From assembly GCA_903970565.1 (NCBI GenBank), contig CAJCJE010000018.1:1-7199 (forward strand): DNA of 7,199 nt, given 5' to 3'. Source of the stretch: Candidatus Melainabacteria bacterium. Its GTDB lineage: Bacteria; Actinomycetota; Actinomycetes; Mycobacteriales; Pseudonocardiaceae. A model generated the notes under the pieces. It saw only the letters and a list, made by a program, of their open reading frames with translations, had not been told where the DNA came from and ran no database searches. Both the position numbers and the translations under genes were made by a program. Below, piece by piece: positions 1 to 6,162 of the stretch; positions within the stretch are counted from its first letter, which is position 1, and every line of letters begins with the position of its first letter.

Positions 1-672
1 CCGCTCGTGCTCAACCCGACTCCCGCCAACCACAACCGCCGGTTCGGCCCGGAGGACGAGACCAGCTCCAACTGGTTCGGCTACGCCGCCGACTCCGGCG
101 GCTACACCAGCGTCGCGTCCAGCTGGGTCGAACCATCCGTGGACTGCTCGCGGGGGGACGGCTCGTCGGTGTTCTGGGTCGGCCTCGACGGCTGGGGCAG
201 CGGCACGGTGGAACAGACCGGCACGGAGGCCGACTGCTCCGGCGGTTCGGCCTCGTACTCCGCGTGGTGGGAGACCTACCCGAACAACTCCATCCAGACC
301 TACGGCGACTACGTGGCGCCCGGTGACTCGATGACCGCGAGCGTCACGTTCGAGGGCAACGACAACTACGACATCGACCTCACCGACGACACCCAGGGCT
401 GGACCGAGGACAACCCGCAGCAGGGCGCCAGCGGCGCGGACAACCAGAGCGCCGAGATCGTCGGCGAAACACCCGGCTACGGCAACAACACCTATGCCGC
501 CCTGCCCGACTTCGGCACCGTGAACTTCACGAATTCCAGTGTGAACGGACAGGCGCTGGGCAACGTCAACCCGTTCGCCATCGATCTGGCCCGCAACGGC
601 GACACCCTGGCCACCACCGGTGGTCTCTCCGGTGGGACCGACTTCCCGGTCGACTGGCAGGCCAATTCCTGA
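1..672 (+). CDS. G1 family (eqolisin) glutamic endopeptidase, 5'-truncated by window edge
   Basis: The reading frame is open from the first base and ends at TGA 670-672, so the true start, and probably a signal peptide, lies upstream. The in-frame GTG at 7 is unlikely to be the start. Numbered from that GTG, the visible part has the Peptidase_A4/G1 layout: SNWFGYAA (21-28), SSWVEPSVDC (38-47), WVGLDGW (57-63), VEQTGT with the candidate catalytic Gln70, and SAEIVGE with candidate catalytic Glu150 or Glu154, followed by PDFGTVNF (167-174). Family members are secreted acid endopeptidases that use a Gln/Glu dyad. Cys47 and Cys77 could form a disulfide, which fits export. The protein is rich in Asn, Asp, Gly and Ser and poor in Lys, as expected of an extracellular enzyme. 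The family call is strong. Substrate and activity are not determinable. It converges on sigA and is not part of the conserved block that follows. Confidence 0.85.
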   Translation, partial: PLVLNPTPANHNRRFGPEDETSSNWFGYAADSGGYTSVASSWVEPSVDCSRGDGSSVFWVGLDGWGSGTVEQTGTEADCSGGSASYSAWWETYPNNSIQTYGDYVAPGDSMTASVTFEGNDNYDIDLTDDTQGWTEDNPQQGASGADNQSAEIVGETPGYGNNTYAALPDFGTVNFTNSSVNGQALGNVNPFAIDLARNGDTLATTGGLSGGTDFPVDWQANS

Positions 673-680
673 CCACCAAT

Positions 681-725
681 GCGAAACCGGCCGGCGGTCC
701 ACAGTGGACCGCCGGCCGGTTTCGC
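681..725. terminator. Perfect 21-bp stem hairpin, bidirectional terminator
   Basis: The left arm (681-701) and right arm (705-725) are exact reverse complements over 21 bp, with a 3-nt CAG loop. The hairpin starts 8 nt after the peptidase stop and ends 18 nt before the sigA stop on the opposite strand. The outer ends are GCGAAACC/GGTTTCGC, so each strand leaves the stem with a short TTT. This fits a shared intrinsic terminator for the two convergent genes. Confidence 0.85.
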
Positions 726-743
726 CGCTGATAGCAGGTGGAA

Positions 744-2117
744 TCAGTCCAGGTAGTCGCGCAGAACCTGCGAGCGCGACGGGTGCCGCAGCTTGGACAT
801 GGTCTTGGACTCGATCTGCCGGATTCGCTCACGGGTCACCCCGTACACCTGGCCGATCTCGTCCAGCGTCCTGGGCTGGCCGTCGGTGAGGCCGAACCGC
901 AACCGGACCACCCCGGCCTCCCGCTCGGACAGCGTCGCCAGCACCGACTGCAACTGGTCCTGCAAGAGGGTGAAGGATACCGCGTCCACCGCGACGACGG
1001 CCTCGGAGTCCTCGATGAAGTCACCGAGCTGCGAGTCGCCCTCGTCACCGATGGTCTGGTCGAGCGAAATGGGCTCCCTGGCGTACTGCTGGATCTCCAG
1101 CACCTTTTCCGGGGTGATGTCCATTTCCTTGGCCAACTCCTCCGGAGTTGGCTCCCGGCCAAGGTCCTGCAACAGTTCGCGCTGGATACGGCCGAGCTTG
1201 TTGATGACCTCGACCATGTGCACCGGGATACGGATGGTGCGCGCCTGGTCGGCCATCGCGCGGGTGATCGCCTGCCGAATCCACCAGGTCGCGTACGTGG
1301 AGAACTTGTAGCCCTTGGTGTAGTCGAACTTCTCGACCGCCCGGATCAGGCCGAGGTTGCCCTCCTGGATCAGGTCGAGGAAGGCCATGCCACGGCCGGT
1401 GTAGCGCTTGGCGAGGGAGACCACGAGCCGGAGGTTGGCCTCCAGCAGGTGGTTCTTGGCCCGTTCGCCGTCCCGCATGATCCAGTTCAGGTCGCGCCGC
1501 ATCTGGGTCGGGAACTTCTCGTTCTCGTCCTCTGCCTTGCGTACCCGCTCGGCCGCGTAGAGGCCGGCCTCGATCCGCTTGGCGAGTTCGACCTCCTCCT
1601 CGGCGTTGAGCAGCGCCACCTTGCCGATCTGCTTGAGGTAGGCACGAACCGAGTCGGCCGAGGCGGTGAGTTCGGCGTCCTTGCGGGCCTGCCGAAGGGC
1701 CTCGGATTCCTCCTCGTCCCAGACGAAGTCGCCGTCCTTGGCGTCCTTGGGCGCCTCGACGACCTCCTCCTCGACCACCTCGACGAGGTCGACCTCGACT
1801 TCCTCGAGATCGGCATCGTCCGGCGCGACCTCACCGGCGTCCAGATCCGGCTCCGACTCGTCCCCGTCGGCCTTCTTGGCCGTGCCGGCCTTGGCGGTCG
1901 CGGTCTTCTTCGCGGTGCGTGTGGCCGTTTTGCCGGCAGCGGCCTTCTTGGCCGGCGCCGGCTTCGCGGCGGTCTTTGTCCCATTCACAGCGGCGGTGTC
2001 GATGTCCTCGGCATCCGAGGCGCCTTGCGCCTTCGTACTGGTCGGAGCACCCTTGGTGGCCGGAGCGGCGCTCGCGGGTGGGTTGGAGCGTCGGGTTGCG
2101 GTTTCTGCGGCTGCCAC
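744..2117 (-). CDS. sigA: Primary (group 1) RNA polymerase sigma factor SigA/HrdB/RpoD
   Basis: The essential housekeeping sigma-70 directs core RNA polymerase to -10/-35 promoters. I place the start at GTG 2117, giving 457 aa starting [18 protein letters not shown] Shine-Dalgarno lies 5 nt upstream, and mycobacterial SigA begins in a similar MAATKA style. An in-frame ATG at 2222 would add 35 unconserved residues and has no clear ribosome site. Domains: a Lys/Ala/Thr-rich, histone H1-like tail (about 1-85), an acidic Asp/Glu/Val tract (about 86-135), region 1.2 (155-185), region 2 with [17 protein letters not shown] and the -10-reading [10 protein letters not shown] (222-295), region 3 (300-375), and region 4 with the -35 helix-turn-helix [20 protein letters not shown] (about 417-436). 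It ends in the actinobacterial [11 protein letters not shown]. From FVWDE onward it closely matches SigA of M. tuberculosis. It lies 236 bp downstream of ppgK on the same strand, the conserved pairing. Confidence 0.97.
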   Translation of the reverse strand: MAAAETATRRSNPPASAAPATKGAPTSTKAQGASDAEDIDTAAVNGTKTAAKPAPAKKAAAGKTATRTAKKTATAKAGTAKKADGDESEPDLDAGEVAPDDADLEEVEVDLVEVVEEEVVEAPKDAKDGDFVWDEEESEALRQARKDAELTASADSVRAYLKQIGKVALLNAEEEVELAKRIEAGLYAAERVRKAEDENEKFPTQMRRDLNWIMRDGERAKNHLLEANLRLVVSLAKRYTGRGMAFLDLIQEGNLGLIRAVEKFDYTKGYKFSTYATWWIRQAITRAMADQARTIRIPVHMVEVINKLGRIQRELLQDLGREPTPEELAKEMDITPEKVLEIQQYAREPISLDQTIGDEGDSQLGDFIEDSEAVVAVDAVSFTLLQDQLQSVLATLSEREAGVVRLRFGLTDGQPRTLDEIGQVYGVTRERIRQIESKTMSKLRHPSRSQVLRDYLD

Positions 2118-2220
2118 GTACGCCCTTTCGCAACGGTCGATCACGGCAACGAGGCGAGCGGACCTCGAAAGCCTGAGTTCGGGGGATGCCTGCCGGTTAC
2201 TTTCGGCGGGCTTGTGTTCC

Positions 2221-2226
2221 ATTGTA
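2221..2226 (-). promoter_or_regulatory. Candidate sigA -10 element TACAAT
   Basis: Read on the minus strand, this is TACAAT, five of six matches to the sigma-70 -10 consensus. No convincing -35 lies 16-19 bp upstream. It overlaps the upstream ATG at 2222, so transcription from it would begin near 2214, leaving that ATG out of the mRNA. This agrees with translation from GTG 2117 and would give a leader of about 97 nt. The assignment rests on the hexamer and this consistency only. Confidence 0.35.
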
Positions 2227-2353
2227 ACGACGGTCAGGACAAACTCGGCGACGCGCGGGCAATTCTGCGGACTTTGTTGTACTCGACCCCCTCGGACGCC
2301 GTGCCCCCGAACGGTGTTCGCGCTGGTCTAGACCCCTTTCGACGCCCGGATCG

Positions 2354-3154
2354 TCAGTGCGAGATCCCGTGCGTCGCGGCCGCCGCGGCACCCACGATCC
2401 CGGCGTCGTTCATCAGCGCCGCCGCGACCACCTCGGTACGCGCCTTCAGCAACGGCAACCACTTCTCCGCCTTCTTGCTGACCCCGCCGCCCGCGATGAT
2501 CAGATCCGGCCAGATCAGGTTCTCCAGCACCTCCAGGTACCGGGAGACCCGATGCGACCACTCCTCCCAGGAGAGGTCCTTCTCGTCCTTCACGGAGGCC
2601 GCGGCGCGCTTCTCCGCGTCGTGCCCGTCTACTTCCAGATGGCCGAATTCGGTGTTGGGCACGAGCTGTCCGTTGAGGAACAGCGCGCTGCCGATCCCGG
2701 TGCCGAAGGTCAGCAGCACCACGACGCCGGGCCTGTTCGCGCCGATGCCGAAGCGCATCTCGGCCATACCGGCCGCGTCGGCGTCGTTGAGCACGACGAC
2801 CTCCTCGTGCGGCCGGCCGAGCCGGTCGGCGAACAGCACGGCCGCGTCGGTGTCGATCCACTTCTTGTCCACGTTGGCCGCGGTCATCGCGGTGCCGCGC
2901 TTGAGGACGCAGGGCAGCGTGACGCCGACCGGCCCCTGCCAGCCGAACTTGTTGACGATCTCGGCCACCACGTCGGCCACCGCGTCCGGAGTCGACGGCT
3001 GCGGGGTGGGGATGCGCACGCGCTCGCCGTCCAGTTCGCCGGTCTCCAGGTTGACGACGCAGCCCTTGATCCCGGAGCCGCCGACGTCGATCCCGAACCC
3101 GCGCAGGGGGGAGGATTGGGCGTCCGCAGGGGAGCTGGAAACGTCAGTGCCCAT
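2354..3154 (-). CDS. ppgK: Polyphosphate glucokinase
   Basis: This ROK-family cytosolic kinase phosphorylates glucose to glucose-6-phosphate using inorganic polyphosphate (and ATP), feeding glycolysis and the pentose phosphate pathway. The 266-aa length is normal for actinobacterial PpgK. Visible motifs: phosphate-binding [12 protein letters not shown] (20-31), [10 protein letters not shown] (50-59), [11 protein letters not shown] (77-87), LNDADAAG (122-129) with the likely catalytic base Asp124, [12 protein letters not shown] (138-149), [11 protein letters not shown] (157-167) and the adenosine-side [14 protein letters not shown] (209-222). I chose ATG 3154 because GGAAGAGG lies 7 nt upstream. 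The ATG at 3199 would add 15 residues, has no Shine-Dalgarno, and sits in a possible -10 element. ppgK directly upstream of sigA is conserved in Actinobacteria. Confidence 0.96.
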   Translation of the reverse strand: MGTDVSSSPADAQSSPLRGFGIDVGGSGIKGCVVNLETGELDGERVRIPTPQPSTPDAVADVVAEIVNKFGWQGPVGVTLPCVLKRGTAMTAANVDKKWIDTDAAVLFADRLGRPHEEVVVLNDADAAGMAEMRFGIGANRPGVVVLLTFGTGIGSALFLNGQLVPNTEFGHLEVDGHDAEKRAAASVKDEKDLSWEEWSHRVSRYLEVLENLIWPDLIIAGGGVSKKAEKWLPLLKARTEVVAAALMNDAGIVGAAAAATHGISH

Positions 3155-3194
3155 CCGTGGACCTCTTCCTACTCGATTCAGTCGATTGGCGCCG

Positions 3195-3200
3195 ACCATA
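3195..3200 (-). promoter_or_regulatory. Candidate ppgK -10 element TATGGT
   Basis: The minus strand reads TATGGT, which fits the TANNNT actinobacterial -10 pattern. It would start transcription about 34 nt before ATG 3154, leaving the Shine-Dalgarno in the leader. No good -35 is visible at the right spacing. An alternative further upstream is TTGTCG with TAGCGT, but its spacer is long (19 bp). Confidence 0.25.
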
Positions 3201-3327
3201 GCGTCCGTGGTCGGCGAGTGGGTGTGCCAGTGCCGATCCGACGCTACTTCTCAGCTGCCAGAACGCGACAAACGCACAGCTCAAGAGTGCACTATCGGCG
3301 CCAGTTGCGGTCAGGATCACGCACGGC

Positions 3328-3358
3328 GCGTCGGCGGCGACACCCGTCGAGGCGACGC
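3328..3358 (-). terminator. Possible cei terminator hairpin
   Basis: A stem of GCGTCG (3328-3333) with CGACGC (3353-3358) encloses a smaller hairpin, CGAC (3338-3341) with GTCG (3346-3349). It lies 20 bp past the cei stop on the minus strand and before ppgK. There is no T-run, and GC-rich DNA forms such stems by chance. Confidence 0.3.
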
Positions 3359-3378
3359 CCGCCCTCAGGCGCCCGCGC

Positions 3379-4086
3379 TCAGGCGCACGGCGTGGCGCCG
3401 GCGCCGGTGAGCAGGGCCGGGGAGATCTGCGGGGCGAGTCCCTGCGCCTGCTGACCGCCCTCGGGCGTCGGATGCGCGGCGGCGAAGGTGGTCAGCTGGT
3501 TGAGCACCTGCTGGGCGTCCGCGTTGGGCGCCACCGAGCCGAACTTGCTGCCGATCGACACGTCCACCGAGGTGTCCTGCCGGTTGTCGCGGATCAGCTG
3601 GGTGCACGGGAGTACCAGGCTCAGCGTGCGCGCGGCGGCCTCACCGTTGGCGCCGAAGCGGATCTGCCCCTGGCAGTTCATCACGTCGGCGGAACTGGTG
3701 CTGCTGCGCGGATACAGCGGATCGGTGCCCGGCTGTCCCTGCTGGGTGAAACCGAGTTCGGTCAGTTCGGTGGACACCGCCTGGGCCGCGCCATGCTTGG
3801 TGCTCGCGTTGTAGACCGTGGCGCGGAACTCCGAGGGCGGTTCCGGGGTCACCTTGTCCAGCGCGCCGTAGGGCAGCGCGGTGCCGGTCTGCGGCGCCGG
3901 CTGGCCGGGCACCGTCGGTGCGGGCGGACAGTCGATGGCCGCGCTGACGTTGTCCGCGCGATCGATCACCTTGGTCCACACCACCACCGCGGCGATGACC
4001 AGCAAGACGACGAACACGATGGCCGGAAGCGGTTTGCGCCTGCGGTATCCCCGCCCGCGCTCCCGTGTCATCCCTGCGGCAGCCAC
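3379..4086 (-). CDS. cei: Envelope integrity protein Cei (LytR_C domain, membrane-anchored)
   Basis: This 235-aa protein has a basic cytoplasmic N-terminus (RERGRGYRRRK, 8-18), one hydrophobic segment (about 20-38, PAIVFVVLLVIAAVVVW) and an extracytoplasmic C-terminal part. The part from FRATVYNAS (87-95) to about residue 180 resembles the LytR C-terminal domain. Cys53, Cys138, Cys161 and Cys234 lie outside the membrane and could form two disulfides. The layout and position, between ppgK and DUF4193, match Rv2700/Cei of M. tuberculosis, linked there to cell-envelope integrity. The biochemical role is not established. I chose GTG 4086 because AGGGGAGGA lies 7 nt upstream. ATG 4071, five codons later, is a weaker alternative, and the ATG at 4209 adds an unsupported stretch. 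It is divergent from the DUF4193 gene. Confidence 0.85.
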   Translation of the reverse strand: MAAAGMTRERGRGYRRRKPLPAIVFVVLLVIAAVVVWTKVIDRADNVSAAIDCPPAPTVPGQPAPQTGTALPYGALDKVTPEPPSEFRATVYNASTKHGAAQAVSTELTELGFTQQGQPGTDPLYPRSSTSSADVMNCQGQIRFGANGEAAARTLSLVLPCTQLIRDNRQDTSVDVSIGSKFGSVAPNADAQQVLNQLTTFAAAHPTPEGGQQAQGLAPQISPALLTGAGATPCA

Positions 4087-4151
4087 CTGCCTGTCCTCCC
4101 CTGGTGTCGGCCCTTTTCTCGCTGCGTACACCTGTGTTGTCGGCGCTGATG

Positions 4152-4157
4152 AGCCTA
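4152..4157 (-). promoter_or_regulatory. Candidate cei -10 element TAGGCT
   Basis: The minus strand reads TAGGCT (TANNNT type). A start about 7 nt downstream would give a leader near 60 nt that carries the strong cei Shine-Dalgarno. No matching -35 is seen, so this is only a candidate. Confidence 0.22.
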
Positions 4158-4484
4158 GGCGTTTCAGCTCGACCGGGTGTACTTGGATCACCCGAAGTGA
4201 CGGTGGCACCGATCACTCGGGCCGTGGTCGCTGGCTGCGATCACCTTACTGCGGACAGTGCAGGACCGAAGCATGGCATCACATCTGGAGGACGTCGGCA
4301 ACCGGTCGAAGTTGCCCGAAAGTTCTCATCTGGCCAACTTGCGTCCGAATGGGTGACCCAAGGTGTATCGATCTGGCTGGTGAGCTACCCTCTGCCCGCT
4401 CCACTGTCCGGGGCCTGCGTGGGAATCGAGCTGGAATCGGTTGCGCGTCGGCGGATTCGGCGGTGACTGCAGCGAGACCTCCGT

Positions 4485-4498
4485 CACCGTCGACGGTG
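4485..4498. repeat. Perfect 14-bp palindrome CACCGTCGACGGTG
   Basis: Both halves are exact reverse complements with no spacer. It lies 72 bp upstream of the DUF4193 start codon in non-coding DNA, a plausible place for a dimeric repressor or activator site. No known regulator motif is recognised. Confidence 0.4.
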
Positions 4499-4570
4499 GG
4501 CACAAAATGCAGCTTTGAGACGTTGAGCAGCGCACGAACAACAGTCTCCGGTGACCGCAGGGGTGAGAGA

Positions 4571-4878
4571 ATGGCGACCGACTACGACGCTCCGCGCCGC
4601 AGCGAGGCCGACGAGCTGGCTGAGGACTCGCTCGAAGAGCTGAAGGCGCGCCGCGACCAGAACCAGTCAGGTGTCGTCGACGTGGACACGGACGCTCCCG
4701 ACGAGAACTTCGAACTGCCAGGTGCCGACTTGTCGGGCCTGTCCGGTGAGGAGCTGACCGTCAAGGTGCTGCCGAAGCAGGCCGACGAATTCACCTGTTC
4801 GAAGTGTTTCCTGTGCACCACCGCAGCAGGCTCGCTGAGGAGCGGAGCGGCCAGTACATCTGCCGCGACTGCGCCTGA
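4571..4878 (+). CDS. DUF4193 family zinc-ribbon-like protein, interrupted by an apparent one-base deletion
   Basis: The start ATG 4571 follows GGGTGAGAGA. Residues 1-81 (MATDYDAPRR, EDSLEELKARR, FELPGADLSG, VLPKQADEFTCSKCFL) match the DUF4193 family (Rv2699c type). After Leu81 the frame runs on into low-complexity sequence with no family resemblance. Shifting by -1 at 4813 restores VHHRSRLAEERSGQYICRDCA and a TGA at 4876-4878, giving the expected length of about 102 aa. It also gives the paired CxxC motifs (Cys76/79 and Cys98/101), typical of a zinc-binding ribbon. One G appears missing (CTGTGCAC where CTGGTGCAC is expected). The cause could be a sequencing error or a real mutation. The domain's function is unknown. 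The gene is divergent from cei and convergent with the DUF3093 gene. Confidence 0.85.
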
Positions 4879-4894
4879 TGCGACTGCGCCCGAT
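4865..4894 (+). repeat. Tandem 15-bp duplication across the DUF4193 stop codon
   Basis: Two adjacent 15-mers, GCGACTGCGCCTGAT (4865-4879) and GCGACTGCGCCCGAT (4880-4894), differ at one base. The first carries the restored-frame TGA stop. In the second the same codon is CGA. It looks like a local slippage duplication. Confidence 0.7.
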
Positions 4895-4966
4895 TCGTCA
4901 GGGTCTGACGCCGTCAGGCTGACACTTTCGGGTTCGATCCGATCGGGTTCCGATCGGCAACCGTCT

Positions 4967-4997
4967 CTGGGCACCCACTCCCAAGGTGGGTGCCCAG
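4967..4997. terminator. Hairpin between convergent DUF4193 and DUF3093 genes
   Basis: The arms CTGGGCACCCA (4967-4977) and TGGGTGCCCAG (4987-4997) are perfect 11-bp complements with a 9-nt loop. The hairpin lies between the 3' ends of two convergent genes. No T-run follows on either side, as is common in GC-rich Actinobacteria. A smaller stem, CGTCAG/CTGACG (4896-4910), sits just after the DUF4193 stop and may contribute. Confidence 0.6.
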
Positions 4998-5065
4998 TGC
5001 CGTGTCGTGCCTGCGCTCACGTGCGCGTCGCGCGGTCGGGTGCCGTGAGGGCTACCGGCTACCAT

Positions 5066-5087
5066 TGCTCAGCGGCTGCTCAGCGGC
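5066..5087. repeat. Tandem 11-bp duplication across the DUF3093 stop codon
   Basis: TGCTCAGCGGC occurs twice in direct succession (5066-5076 and 5077-5087). The right copy contains the minus-strand TGA stop of the DUF3093 gene (5080-5082). The left copy is immediately 3' of the gene. Confidence 0.7.
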
Positions 5088-5589
5088 CCTCGATCAGGGC
5101 CGTGACCAGCTTCTCCGGCCGGCGCGAACTCAGCAGCCAGTACGGGGTCGGGTCCTCGGGGTCGGTGATCTCGATCCAGACCATCGGCCCGATCCAGCTG
5201 CGGGTCAGGGCGAACGCGGCCGGGTCGAAGCCGGGTCCGAGCACCTTGCGCTTGGCGGCCGGCGGCACGATCTGCACCTCGCCGACGTACTGCAACGGCA
5301 GATGCGCCTGGCCGACCCACAGCTCGCCGTCGCGCACGACGACCTTGGCCGCGCTGAAACGCCACAACAGCAGCAGGCACACGCCGAAGGTGACGATGTA
5401 GGGCAGCCACGCCCGGATACCGGGGTAGCCCATGTTCACCTCGGCAGCCAGGATGCCGGCCGCGAGCAGCGGCAACAGCCAGTGCCACCAGGTCAGATAC
5501 AGCCGTTCACTGAAGATCGCCGGACCCGGCGCAGGCTCCGCCGTGGAGTCTGTCGCGCCGGTTGCGGCCGGGCTTGCGCTGTCAGTCAC
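5080..5589 (-). CDS. DUF3093 family two-TM membrane protein
   Basis: From GTG 5589 the product is 169 aa. After a flexible Ala/Thr/Ser/Pro leader (1-24) comes [12 protein letters not shown] (26-37), two hydrophobic segments (about 33-50 and 60-76), then a soluble C-terminal part. That part holds [13 protein letters not shown] (87-99), [20 protein letters not shown] (103-122) and [18 protein letters not shown] (131-148), the conserved DUF3093 core. Rv2698, next to dut in M. tuberculosis, is the matching protein. Function is unknown, and the tail probably faces the cytoplasm (inferred). The long upstream extension to 5802 overlaps dut and is a shadow. GTG 5589 has no Shine-Dalgarno, but a TACCCT -10 element ends 7 nt before it, so a leaderless mRNA is likely. 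It is divergent from dut, with 24 bp between the start codons. Confidence 0.87.
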   Translation of the reverse strand: MTDSASPAATGATDSTAEPAPGPAIFSERLYLTWWHWLLPLLAAGILAAEVNMGYPGIRAWLPYIVTFGVCLLLLWRFSAAKVVVRDGELWVGQAHLPLQYVGEVQIVPPAAKRKVLGPGFDPAAFALTRSWIGPMVWIEITDPEDPTPYWLLSSRRPEKLVTALIEGR

Positions 5590-5595
5590 GAGACC

Positions 5596-5605
5596 AGGGT
5601 AATCT
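5596..5605. promoter_or_regulatory. Overlapping divergent -10 elements for DUF3093 and dut
   Basis: On the plus strand, TAATCT (5600-5605) ends 8 nt before the dut GTG at 5614. On the minus strand, TACCCT (5601-5596) ends 6 nt before the DUF3093 GTG at 5589. Both fit TANNNT and share the central TA step. Each places +1 at or next to its own start codon, and neither gene has a Shine-Dalgarno, so both mRNAs are probably leaderless. The -35 signals are weak. TTGCGC at 5574-5579 is a poor candidate for dut (20-bp spacer). Confidence 0.6.
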
Positions 5606-5613
5606 CGCCGCCC

Positions 5614-6162
5614 GTGCCCAGCGTTGAGGTCCTGCTGTCCCGGATCGATCCGGGTGTGCCATTGCCCAGTTACGCCCAGCCCGGTGATGCCGGGGCCGAT
5701 CTGGTGACCACCACCGATGTGGTGATAGCCCCTGGTGAACGAGCTGTTGTCGGTACCGGCATCGCCCTGGCCCTGCCCGAGGGCCACGCCGGTTTCGTCC
5801 ATCCAAGATCAGGTCTGGCCGCGCGGGCGGGCCTTTCCGTGGTAAACACCCCTGGCACGATCGACGCCGGCTATCGGGGCGAGATCAAGGTCTGCCTGAT
5901 CAACCACGATCCGAGGGAGCCGATCGTGCTGCGACGCGGCGACCGGATCGCCCAGCTGATCATCCAGCGGGTCGAGCACGCCATGTTCCGCGAGGTCGCT
6001 GATGTCAGCTCGTTGCCGTCCTCGGTTCGCGGCGCTGGGGGTTATGGCTCGACGGGTGGACATGCCACGCTCGGTACGCGGGTGCAGCCGCACCTCGCTA
6101 CTGGGGCTACTGGGGCTACTGGGGCAGCCACTGAGCCAGTGGCTATCGGGACGGAGGATTAA
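5614..6162 (+). CDS. dut: Deoxyuridine 5'-triphosphate nucleotidohydrolase (dUTPase)
   Basis: This homotrimeric cytosolic enzyme hydrolyses dUTP to dUMP and pyrophosphate, keeping uracil out of DNA and supplying dUMP for dTMP. All five trimeric-dUTPase motifs are present in the 182-aa product from GTG 5614: I GDAGADL (24-30), II PRSGL (64-68), [16 protein letters not shown] (81-93), with Asp84 and Tyr87 at the deoxyuridine site, [11 protein letters not shown] (109-117) and [11 protein letters not shown] (139-148). Mycobacterial Dut stops at GGHASL, equivalent to residue 153 here. This protein adds about 29 residues containing three Ala-Thr-Gly repeats. The start is supported by alignment to the family N-terminus and a -10 box 8 nt upstream (leaderless). 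Its TAA stop abuts the GTG of the DUF3710 gene, so the two form an operon. Confidence 0.96.
   Translation: MPSVEVLLSRIDPGVPLPSYAQPGDAGADLVTTTDVVIAPGERAVVGTGIALALPEGHAGFVHPRSGLAARAGLSVVNTPGTIDAGYRGEIKVCLINHDPREPIVLRRGDRIAQLIIQRVEHAMFREVADVSSLPSSVRGAGGYGSTGGHATLGTRVQPHLATGATGATGAATEPVAIGTED
6097..6123 (+). repeat. Three in-frame 9-bp repeats in the dut 3' end
   Basis: GCTACTGGG occurs three times in succession and encodes Ala-Thr-Gly at residues 162-170 of Dut. Just after it, AGCCACT/AGTGGCT (6126-6132 and 6138-6144) forms a 7-bp hairpin with a 5-nt loop, ending 18 nt before the next start codon. Confidence 0.85.
6153..6158 (+). promoter_or_regulatory. Shine-Dalgarno of the DUF3710 gene inside dut
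   Basis: GGAGGA lies within the last codons of dut, 4 nt before GTG 6163. The dut stop TAA (6160-6162) touches that GTG. The arrangement decides the start and suggests translational coupling. Confidence 0.75.

Larger units (their letters stand above)
4087..4570. other. 484-bp non-coding divergent control region between cei and the DUF4193 gene
   Basis: No reading frame here has actinobacterial codon bias or a recognisable product. The stretch is less GC-rich than its surroundings and separates two divergently transcribed genes, so it should hold both promoters and leaders. It contains a small inverted repeat (CGGGTG/CACCCG around 4174-4194), a perfect 14-bp palindrome at 4485-4498, and two near-identical 12-mers, CGGTGACTGCAG (4461-4472) and CGGTGACCGCAG (4549-4560). 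No tRNA, riboswitch or clear consensus promoter was recognised. Confidence 0.6.

Noticed and set aside
738..3410. An 890-codon plus-strand reading frame through this interval
   Set aside because: It is the antisense shadow of sigA and ppgK. GC-rich codon bias on the minus strand removes stops on the plus strand. The minus-strand products are unambiguous family members.
4805..4816. Programmed -1 frameshifting to produce full-length DUF4193
   Set aside because: The site T TTC CTG is not an X XXY YYZ slippery heptamer, and close homologs are not known to me to need a shift. A missing base is the simpler reading.
4938..4957. Two CCGATCGG palindromes near the DUF4193-DUF3093 junction as a possible operator
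   Set aside because: They are short, GC-rich and lie between two 3' ends where an operator is unlikely. They are more probably part of the structured terminator region.
3881..5401. A 506-codon plus-strand frame joining cei antisense, the intergenic region, DUF4193 and DUF3093 antisense
   Set aside because: Only the part from 4571 to about 4813 is a real gene. The rest is open by composition, and its extension past 4813 results from the apparent frameshift.
4990..5613. N-terminal extension of dut by about 208 residues
   Set aside because: It is antisense to DUF3093 and has no dUTPase similarity. The family N-terminus aligns at GTG 5614.
5590..5802. N-terminal extension of DUF3093 back to an ATG at 5802
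   Set aside because: It lies antisense to the conserved dut coding sequence and has no hydrophobic or conserved content. GTG 5589 with the adjacent -10 box fits better.
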